Below are positions 1 through 5,230 of a DNA stretch of 5,230 nucleotides, piece after piece. Both the position numbers and the translations under genes were made by a program. The notes below the pieces were generated by a model. The model was not told the origin of the DNA, did not search any database, and saw only the letters and a list, made by a program, of their open reading frames with translations. The stretch is taken from assembly GCA_015069065.1 (NCBI GenBank), contig SVJI01000108.1:1-5230 (forward strand), in the 5' to 3' direction. Origin of the DNA: Oscillospiraceae bacterium. GTDB taxonomy: Bacteria; Bacillota; Clostridia; UMGS1883. The first letter of the stretch is position 1. Every line of letters starts with the position of its first letter.

Positions 1-854
1 TATTCTTCAATAAAAGTTATCATATGGGTTGCGGTGTAGGTCTTACCTACATCAAGTGCCGTGATTCCCTCTTTTTCGGTTATATCATATCCCGAGCCGT
101 GAATGTCGCTAATTCCGCCCCATGGTTCGAGGCATATGTAGGGAGCGTTTGGAATATGCCATATAAGAAAATATGAAGCATCGGGGAAATCAACTCTGAC
201 ACCCTTGCCACTTTTTCTGTTGCGGAGCATGGCACTGCGAGATTTCAGTGATGTGAATACCAGTGTATCCAACATAAAAAACTTTTCGTATAACGGAAGA
301 ACACAGCTGTCCTTGATTATGGTGCGCGAGGTGTTTGCAACTATACTTCCGTACAGGTCGCGGGCAAGCAGGGTTTCTTTTTCGGGGAATATAACGTCAT
401 AATCTTCTATGCCCTCAGGGGTGTAGTATGCTTCGTGCGAACCAATGGAAAAATACATTACTTTATCTGACTTATTATCTACTCTGTACTCGATTTTGAT
501 ACTGTCACCGTCTAATGTGTAAATAACTCTCAGTTCATAGTCAAATGGGTAGTTCTTTTTCGTTTCCTCACTGGATTTATGGAGGAAAACTGCAGAGGAG
601 GTATCGGCAGATTCCACCTCAAACATTGTTGTGCGCATATAACCGTGCTTGTTGAGAGTGTATTCTTTCCCCTCAAAGGTATATTTGTTTTCCTTTAATC
701 CTCCGCAGATAGGAAACATCAGCGGAGCCGTATTATTCCATATTTCAGGTCTGCCGGGCCACATCCTTTCCTCACCGTTTTTTTGCACGCTTTTAATTTC
801 TGCGCCAAGTTCATTGATTCTTACAGATAAAATACCATTATCTAATGTAATCAT
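1..854 (-). CDS. Aldose 1-epimerase family protein (LacX-like), stop codon at or just beyond the left edge
   Basis: Probable cytoplasmic sugar mutarotase-like enzyme interconverting alpha and beta anomers of an aldose or related sugar; the true substrate is unknown for most LacX-like proteins. Reading leftward from ATG at 852-854 gives 284 uninterrupted codons. Family landmarks seen are an N-terminal beta-strand start (MITLDNGILSVRINELGAEI), a WPG..EIWNNTAP.MFPICG segment near residues 32-51, KHGYMR with His70, GSHEAYY with His140, and CLEPWGG with Glu243. By analogy with galactose mutarotase, the two His residues and Glu243 are the candidate catalytic set. The next codon begins TA at bases 2-1, so it is either a stop or Tyr; since the family is about 290 residues long, the gene probably ends here. 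AGAGGTG at 861-867 lies 6 bp before the start. It follows the TVP38-like gene by 16 bp and is the third gene of the operon. The family call is firm; substrate and gene name are not. Confidence 0.88.
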   Translation of the reverse strand, partial: MITLDNGILSVRINELGAEIKSVQKNGEERMWPGRPEIWNNTAPLMFPICGGLKENKYTFEGKEYTLNKHGYMRTTMFEVESADTSSAVFLHKSSEETKKNYPFDYELRVIYTLDGDSIKIEYRVDNKSDKVMYFSIGSHEAYYTPEGIEDYDVIFPEKETLLARDLYGSIVANTSRTIIKDSCVLPLYEKFFMLDTLVFTSLKSRSAMLRNRKSGKGVRVDFPDASYFLIWHIPNAPYICLEPWGGISDIHGSGYDITEKEGITALDVGKTYTATHMITFIEE

Positions 855-870
855 AAAATTCACCTCTATA

Positions 871-1530
871 TTATTTTAAATTTTTCTTTTGTTTTTTGTT
901 ATATATGTGGAACGCCAGTATTGAAACAACAGTGCATACCACAGTGATTAAAGCCGCAGCTATAAACTGCGGTGAAAGGGGGTCTGTAATACTGCGCCCC
1001 ATAAAGGTAGCGGGGATTAGTCCGGGGAGAGTGCCGAGCATACTTGAAACAAGATATTTTTTAAAATTAAACCTCAGTGCCCCCAGATACATACTCACCA
1101 AATCGGCAGGCAGGCAGCTTATTACACGCAGGAAGAATGTCAGGAAAAACTGGTGTTTATGCTGCCTTTCAAATAAGTTTCGTATATTTTCGTGCTTTTG
1201 GATTTTTTTCTCTGCTGCGCCTGCACCTGTAAACTTTCCGAGATAGTAGGGAAGCGTAAAGTCGATTACCGCCCCTGTTATATTAACCAGTAGGGCAAGC
1301 GGTGCAGGAAATAGGAACCCGCTTACAATTTGTAATACAATTATTGGAAGAAATACCGATATGCTTTTCACCGCATAAATTCCAAGCAGAAATATTATAG
1401 CAAGAAAAACATTAGACGGAGTGTATGACAAAAGTGCATCTATTGAAAATTTACGTGCGTTCAAAAGCACTGCAAAAATCAAAGCGGCATATAGAATTGA
1501 TGTTATAATTTTTATAATCTTCTTTGTCAT
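871..1530 (-). CDS. TVP38/TMEM64 (VTT domain, DedA superfamily) integral membrane protein
   Basis: A 219-residue polytopic membrane protein. Hydrophobic segments lie at about residues 5-24, 37-53, 55-75, 76-98, 128-150, 158-175 and 186-208, and the tail is basic (NKKQKKNLK). The VTT/DedA pattern is visible: a glycine-containing hydrophobic stretch ending in YYLGKFTG (residues 95-102), then FFLRVISCLPADLVSMYLGA (132-151) with Arg135, Pro141, Asp143 and Gly150, then LGTLPG (165-170). DedA-superfamily proteins have been linked to translocation or recycling of lipid carriers such as undecaprenyl phosphate, and distant eukaryotic relatives act as scramblases; the role of the bacterial TVP38 branch is poorly defined. 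The same frame is open upstream to an ATG at 1632, but that start would overlap the preceding gene by 71 bp and add a charged non-membrane leader. The ATG at 1528-1530 has a strong AGGAGGT at 1535-1541 and starts directly at a membrane segment, so I chose it. Second gene of the operon. Confidence 0.9.
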   Translation of the reverse strand: MTKKIIKIITSILYAALIFAVLLNARKFSIDALLSYTPSNVFLAIIFLLGIYAVKSISVFLPIIVLQIVSGFLFPAPLALLVNITGAVIDFTLPYYLGKFTGAGAAEKKIQKHENIRNLFERQHKHQFFLTFFLRVISCLPADLVSMYLGALRFNFKKYLVSSMLGTLPGLIPATFMGRSITDPLSPQFIAAALITVVCTVVSILAFHIYNKKQKKNLK

Positions 1531-1534
1531 ATAT

Positions 1535-1541
1535 ACCTCCT
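1535..1541 (-). promoter_or_regulatory. Ribosome binding site that fixes the start of the TVP38-like gene
   Basis: On the minus strand this reads AGGAGGT, a near-perfect Shine-Dalgarno sequence, 4 bp before ATG at 1530-1528. It lies in the 31-bp gap after the SLH gene's stop codon. It supports the 219-residue product over the 253-residue reading that begins at 1632 inside the upstream gene. Confidence 0.85.
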
Positions 1542-1561
1542 GTTTAGCAATTGAAGTATTT

Positions 1562-4435
1562 TTAAAGAATTTGTGACAAGCGGCAGATAAGTGCCGCAGC
1601 CTCCGCGCGGGAGAGTAATTTTTTCGCAGCAAAAGTATCGTCGCTATACCCCTGTAAAAGTCCGAGATATACTGCCTTGCATACTTCGTTTTGTGCCCAG
1701 AGGGATATTGATTGAGCGTCTGTAAAATTCACTTTAGCTAGGGAAATAACAGATTCTGTAGCTTTTTCGTATAAACGTACAAGCATTGCCGCAGCACTTT
1801 CCCGTGAAATATGGCTGTGCGGTGAGAATGTTGTCGGGGAAGTTCCCTTTACAATCCCTGCCAGATTAAGTGCTGATACATAGGGGTAATACCAGTCGCC
1901 TGAATAAACATCGGTAAAACTGGAAAAATCAGCATCAAGCTTTATGTTAAATGCGACACTGAGCATTTTTGAAAACTCTGCTCTGGACACTGCTTCGTCG
2001 GGATGAAAATTATTGTCCCCTTTTCCGTTTGCGATTCCATTTTGCGCCAGAGTATTGATGTAATTCTTTCCCCAGTGAAGCTGTGTGTCAGAGAAAAAAT
2101 CATCTTGGGCAGGGCTTATATATGAGATAACAGGCTCAAACATAGCTGGAGAGACAGTGCCATGAAGTGTATCATACGTTACCAGAAACGGCATACACCG
2201 TATTGGATTACCTGAAAAGCCTGTGACAGGACATATTGGAATCACTTCAAAATAAACGTATTTATTTAAAAAGGTGGTATCAAAATAAATATTCTTTTCA
2301 CTGGAAACAATCTCTGAATATCCTTGATAGGGACTATCAGAGGAATACCAGTTTATAGCACAGGCAGAACTGTCTGAATTTTCTGCAATGTTGTTATACA
2401 GTACAAATTCTGCAGATACTGCACCGTTTATAGAAGGCTTTCCTGCATAGTGCGCATTGGCAGCAACAATCGATGCAATTTTTAAAGAAAGATTATCTGC
2501 ATATACGGAAAAAGGTTGTCCGTTCTCAGATTGTATATACAAAAACAATCTTCCGACGCAGTCATTTTCAGCCAGAAAAAGCTCAGGTGCATGGCGGTTG
2601 TCAAGTGTGCTGCCTGCAGGTATGAAAACCTGTGCCAGGGGAATCACTTCAGAATTAACGGTTTCAATGAACAATGTCGCAGTACAGTCGGTTGCAGCGG
2701 CAAAACTGGAACCAAATACATACGCCACACCCTCTATCAGATGAACGTAGGAATTGTTCAGCAGCATGAAGTAGTTGCCGCTGCTGTTTATAAGTGCCCT
2801 GCGGGAATAACCGTCATGCCTTATATAAAAATCGTATTCAAACGGGGAGGAAACCATCCACCATTGGTTAGGAATGGTTTTTTCAAAATCGCCGTCCCCA
2901 AAATACTGAAAGCTTACAGTAAATTTTAATTCCCCTTTTATTGAGGGGTCATTTTTGTATTGTGCAAAAAGTGTGTATTCACCTGACGGTGCATCAGGAT
3001 GAACCGTGATAAGAGAGGTCTCGTTATCAAAATATATTGATGAACCACTTTCCTTAAGTGTAATTGAAATCTCGTCAGTAGGGATGATATTTCCCAACTG
3101 GTCGCGAAGCAGCGCGGAAACAGGATAAGATGTAGCTACGTTGGGAAGAGCAATGTTTCCGGGTGCATGGAGTGTAATATACTGGGGCTTAAGAACCTCA
3201 GATGACAGCTTTATATCGTCTGCGTAAATTGTGCAGTCGTGCATCGAATACAGATTAAGCGCGATATTATATATACCGGTTGTTTCGGGAACAAATGCCG
3301 CAAATGCATCAATCCATTCATCACCTGATATATCCTTAATATTGAAATATACAGTATCACCTATAGCTTCCGCGGTATTCATTGCGTGGATAGCTGAAAA
3401 CGGGTGGATTGAGTCAGACTTTATGCGTAATGTCATGACGTACAGAACATCCTGAAGTAATATTTGAGGAGTATTATAATTTAAAGTTGCAAAATATCCG
3501 TAGTCACCGTAATCGTTTGTAGGAAGCGAAATATACCGGTCTGCTTCTGTGATACAGTCTGATATGACAGAAGAACTCGTCCATTCTTCGTTTTCATGCT
3601 GAAAGGTGCTGTTATTCACCATATTGTCAGTAAGAAGAACTGACAGTGAAACAGGCGGAAGATTTGCATAATTCCTTAGTGCGCAATCTATGGTAATGTT
3701 TGTTCCCGAAAGTGCCTCAGATGTGATCGTCAGTGAAAAATCGGTGGGGTTAAAGCTTACTCCCGCAGATTGTGTGACAGAAAAGTATATAGAACTGTCG
3801 GAAATTATTTCAACAGACTTATTGTCTGATGTTACGATATAGGGCCTGTAGTAGTTTTTAATGCTGCCCGATGCAGGGATAAGCACCTCTGATTGTCCCC
3901 TTAATACCAGAGAGGAAAGAATACACTTAGTTTCCTCCAGTACGAGTTCGTCAACAAAAAATCCAAAATCTACATACCCCTGTGCAAAGTGTATGGATAA
4001 ATTATATTCCATGCTTGCGCCCACATAAAACGTTGTAGAAAATTTTGACCATTCATCTCCGACACCACTGACATTTACGACGATGGTATTAGCACCTGTG
4101 GAAAGCTGGGCACTTGTTCGTGCTGAGGGGGTGTAAGGACTGAGAGGATTCATAGCATATCCGCTCAGTGTATATACCTTTCCGGCTTCGAGATATACCC
4201 TTGAGGCATAATCAAGAACATGTGTAACTGTGTCATTTCTTACTTCACCGAAAGGGTTATTTACAAAAAGGGAGAAGCCCTTTTCAAAGGAAATGCTTTC
4301 GTCGAAAATGCCTCCTGACCATAAAAGAGCCTCCTGCTCGCTTTCAAACGAGGAGGAAAAGAGCCCTTGAGCAGATGCGGGCAATGAAACAATGCAGAGC
4401 AATATTAAGATAAATGCAAAGATAAGCTTTTTCAT
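1562..4435 (-). CDS. Secreted SLH-domain cell-surface protein with three CBM-like/Ig-like modules
   Basis: A 957-residue exported protein, probably held non-covalently on the cell wall. Residues 1-22 form a classical signal peptide (MKK, a hydrophobic core, cleavage probably after ASA at 20-22). Residues 25-270, 271-509 and 510-756 look like three related units. Each opens with a beta-rich domain of about 145 residues resembling the galactose-binding/CBM4-9-type fold, closing in a [VA]D[ED]LxL-like strand, and each is followed by an Ig-like domain of about 100 residues. In units A and B the Ig domain shows a TI/TV..[ED]A.SG signature typical of bacterial Ig-like domains; in unit C it is divergent. 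A linker (757-780) leads to three SLH repeats at about 781-830, 840-890 and 904-955. SLH domains bind pyruvylated secondary cell-wall polysaccharide. I see no catalytic domain, so it looks like a binding, adhesion or structural protein. AAAGGAG at 4443-4449 precedes the ATG by 7 bp. First gene of the operon. Specific ligand unknown; the CBM-like assignment rests on pattern only. Confidence 0.92.
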   Translation of the reverse strand: MKKLIFAFILILLCIVSLPASAQGLFSSSFESEQEALLWSGGIFDESISFEKGFSLFVNNPFGEVRNDTVTHVLDYASRVYLEAGKVYTLSGYAMNPLSPYTPSARTSAQLSTGANTIVVNVSGVGDEWSKFSTTFYVGASMEYNLSIHFAQGYVDFGFFVDELVLEETKCILSSLVLRGQSEVLIPASGSIKNYYRPYIVTSDNKSVEIISDSSIYFSVTQSAGVSFNPTDFSLTITSEALSGTNITIDCALRNYANLPPVSLSVLLTDNMVNNSTFQHENEEWTSSSVISDCITEADRYISLPTNDYGDYGYFATLNYNTPQILLQDVLYVMTLRIKSDSIHPFSAIHAMNTAEAIGDTVYFNIKDISGDEWIDAFAAFVPETTGIYNIALNLYSMHDCTIYADDIKLSSEVLKPQYITLHAPGNIALPNVATSYPVSALLRDQLGNIIPTDEISITLKESGSSIYFDNETSLITVHPDAPSGEYTLFAQYKNDPSIKGELKFTVSFQYFGDGDFEKTIPNQWWMVSSPFEYDFYIRHDGYSRRALINSSGNYFMLLNNSYVHLIEGVAYVFGSSFAAATDCTATLFIETVNSEVIPLAQVFIPAGSTLDNRHAPELFLAENDCVGRLFLYIQSENGQPFSVYADNLSLKIASIVAANAHYAGKPSINGAVSAEFVLYNNIAENSDSSACAINWYSSDSPYQGYSEIVSSEKNIYFDTTFLNKYVYFEVIPICPVTGFSGNPIRCMPFLVTYDTLHGTVSPAMFEPVISYISPAQDDFFSDTQLHWGKNYINTLAQNGIANGKGDNNFHPDEAVSRAEFSKMLSVAFNIKLDADFSSFTDVYSGDWYYPYVSALNLAGIVKGTSPTTFSPHSHISRESAAAMLVRLYEKATESVISLAKVNFTDAQSISLWAQNEVCKAVYLGLLQGYSDDTFAAKKLLSRAEAAALICRLSQIL
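1571..2095 (-). repeat. Three C-terminal SLH repeats (cell-wall anchor)
   Basis: SLH1 (about residues 781-830) carries FSDTQLHWGKNYI, NGIANGKGDNNFHPDEAVSRAEF. SLH2 (840-890) carries FTDVYSGDWYYPYV, AGIVKG, TTFSPHSHISRES. SLH3 (904-955) carries FTDAQSISLWAQNEV, LGLLQGYSDDTFAAKKLLSRAEA. The wall-binding motif usually written ITRAE appears as VSRAE, ISRES and LSRAE. Three repeats at the C-terminus is the common arrangement for binding pyruvylated cell-wall polysaccharide. Confidence 0.92.
2168..4363 (-). repeat. Three diverged copies of a CBM-like + Ig-like module within the SLH protein
   Basis: Unit A is 3626-4363, unit B 2909-3625 and unit C 2168-2908. Equivalent landmarks recur in the same order. 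The opening strand appears as SSSFESEQEALLWS, NNSTFQHENEEWTS and GDGDFEKTIPNQWW. A central [KLA]-VY-type strand appears as AGKVYTLSG, LQDVLYVMT and IEGVAYVFG. The closing strand appears as FFVDELVL, IYADDIKL and VYADNLSL. Spacing is about 240 residues. The copies share few identical residues, so this is an old duplication or convergence on one fold family rather than a recent DNA repeat. Confidence 0.65.
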
Positions 4436-4472
4436 TGCAAAACTCCTTTGTAGTATCCTATGCTTAAGTTAT

Positions 4473-4501
4473 ATTATATAATAATTTTTAAAATTTGTCC
4501 A
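4473..4501 (-). promoter_or_regulatory. Sigma-A-type promoter for the SLH/TVP38/LacX-like operon
   Basis: On the minus strand, TGGACA (4501-4496, five of six bases of the consensus -35) is followed after exactly 17 bp by TATAAT (4478-4473), a perfect -10. Transcription should begin near 4466, leaving a short leader of about 31 nt before the ATG at 4435. The leader contains AAAGGAG at 4443-4449. No riboswitch or attenuator fits in so short a leader. Confidence 0.75.
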
Positions 4502-4604
4502 CATAAAAGAAAAAAGTTTACATACGGAAAATAATGTGTTTATTTCCTGTTGATTTTTAAACTATAGGAAAACTCAATTTGAGGTGTTGTGCATATTTTT
4601 TTGC

Positions 4605-4633
4605 TTGATTATTTTGCAGAAATATGTTATAAT
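4605..4633 (+). promoter_or_regulatory. Sigma-A-type extended -10 promoter for smc
   Basis: TTGATT (4605-4610) as the -35 and TATAAT (4628-4633) as the -10 are separated by 17 bp, and TG at 4625-4626 gives an extended -10 (TGTTATAAT). The predicted transcription start is near 4640, about 30 nt before the smc ATG. This suggests smc heads its own transcript here. Confidence 0.75.
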
Positions 4634-4670
4634 TACTTAGATTGTCACATTAAGAAAAGCAGGTGATTAA

Positions 4671-5230
4671 ATGTACCTTAAACGAATAGAGTTGCAGGGC
4701 TTTAAATCCTTTGCAGATAAAACCGTTATCGAGGTTCATCAGGGCGTAACTGCTATTGTAGGACCCAACGGCAGCGGAAAGAGTAATATTTCCGATGCTG
4801 TAAGATGGGTTATGGGTGAGCAGAGCGCCAAAACACTCCGTGGCGGAAAAATGGAGGATGTAATATTTGCCGGTACGCAGAAGCGTAAACCACTTGGATA
4901 TGCAGAGGTTTCGCTTGTGCTGGATAATTCTACCCGTTTTTTGCCATGTGATTATAACGAGGTGGAGATTACCAGACGAGTATTCCGCAGCGGTGAAAGT
5001 GAATATATGATTAACCGTACAGCCTGCAGACTTAAGGACATTAACGAGCTTCTTATGGATACAGGTCTGGGACGTGACGGATATTCTATTGTCGGTCAGG
5101 GTAAAATAGCCGAGATAGTTTCCTCAAAGGGTGAGGAGCGCCGCCAGATATTTGAGGAGGCAGCAGGTATTTCAAAATACCGTTACCGTAAAAATGAGGC
5201 AGAGAGAAAGCTCAGCCATACAGAGGATAA
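4671..5230 (+). CDS. smc: Chromosome segregation/condensation protein SMC, N-terminal part (runs off the right edge)
   Basis: SMC is the ATPase core of the SMC-ScpA-ScpB condensin, which organises and helps separate newly replicated chromosomes in the nucleoid. The first 186 codons are present, about one sixth of the usual length near 1,190 residues. The start MYLKRIELQGFKSFADKT is characteristic. Walker A is GPNGSGKSN at residues 31-39 with Lys37. SAKTLRGGKMEDVIFAG follows at 52-68, with Arg57 at the place of the arginine finger in B. subtilis SMC. RRVFRSGESEYMINR is at 102-116, the Q-loop lies in VGQGKIAEI (141-149, Gln143), and FEEAAGISKYR (161-171) leads into the first coiled-coil arm. 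The start is secure: an in-frame TAA at 4668-4670 abuts the ATG, and AGGTGAT at 4661-4667 is the ribosome site. It is divergent from the surface-protein operon. The coiled coil, hinge, signature motif and Walker B lie outside the window. Confidence 0.98.
   Translation, partial: MYLKRIELQGFKSFADKTVIEVHQGVTAIVGPNGSGKSNISDAVRWVMGEQSAKTLRGGKMEDVIFAGTQKRKPLGYAEVSLVLDNSTRFLPCDYNEVEITRRVFRSGESEYMINRTACRLKDINELLMDTGLGRDGYSIVGQGKIAEIVSSKGEERRQIFEEAAGISKYRYRKNEAERKLSHTED

Noticed and set aside
205..402. Plus-strand open frame of 65 codons
   Set aside because: It lies antisense within the LacX-like gene, whose minus-strand frame carries conserved family motifs. It has no ribosome site or recognisable domain.
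649..879. Plus-strand open frame of 76 codons
   Set aside because: It is antisense to the start of the LacX-like gene, with no ribosome site or family motif.
896..1246. Plus-strand open frame of 116 codons
   Set aside because: It is the reverse-strand shadow of the TVP38-like membrane protein; composition and motifs support only the minus-strand gene.
1531..1561. Possible terminator between the SLH and TVP38-like genes
   Set aside because: There is no stem-loop with a T-run in either direction; the gap holds only a ribosome binding site.
2457..2929. Two overlapping plus-strand open frames (2457-2744 and 2516-2929)
   Set aside because: Both are antisense within the SLH protein's repeat region and show no protein-family features.
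3231..3455. Plus-strand open frame of 74 codons
   Set aside because: It is antisense inside the SLH protein gene with no supporting signals.
4382..4435. Possible lipoprotein signal (Cys14 in the SLH protein leader)
   Set aside because: The residues before Cys14 are ILL, lacking the Gly/Ala/Ser at -1 of a lipobox, and the ASA site at 20-22 fits ordinary signal peptidase I cleavage.

Overview
The window looks like chromosomal DNA of a Gram-positive, Clostridia-like bacterium. The evidence is an SMC N-terminus that closely follows the Bacillus subtilis/Firmicutes pattern, a secreted protein with C-terminal S-layer homology (SLH) repeats, strong AGGAGG-type ribosome binding sites, AT-rich intergenic DNA and sigma-A-like promoters. 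The lineage is an inference; no rRNA or other marker is present.

Layout. Three genes run leftward on the minus strand from a promoter near 4473-4501: a 957-residue SLH surface protein (4435-1562), a small TVP38/DedA-type membrane protein (1530-871) and a LacX-like aldose 1-epimerase family protein (854 to the left edge). Gaps of 31 and 16 bp, each holding a Shine-Dalgarno sequence and no terminator-like hairpin, indicate one operon. On the plus strand, smc (chromosome condensation ATPase) starts at 4671 and runs off the right edge after 186 codons. The 235 bp between the two divergent units (4436-4670) holds a good promoter for each direction and no gene. No intergenic stretch exceeds 300 bp.

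How the genes might work together. The SLH protein is exported and should dock on the secondary cell-wall polysaccharide. Upstream of its anchor it carries three copies of a two-part module: a beta-sandwich/CBM-like domain followed by an Ig-like domain. The membrane protein belongs to a superfamily linked to lipid or lipid-carrier translocation, and the third gene belongs to a sugar mutarotase family. A shared role in cell-surface carbohydrate handling is plausible but unproven. smc is a housekeeping gene and probably only a neighbour.

I see no mobile element, CRISPR array, tRNA, rRNA or phage signature. The most unusual item is the modular surface protein; nothing here amounts to a clear new defence or mobile system.
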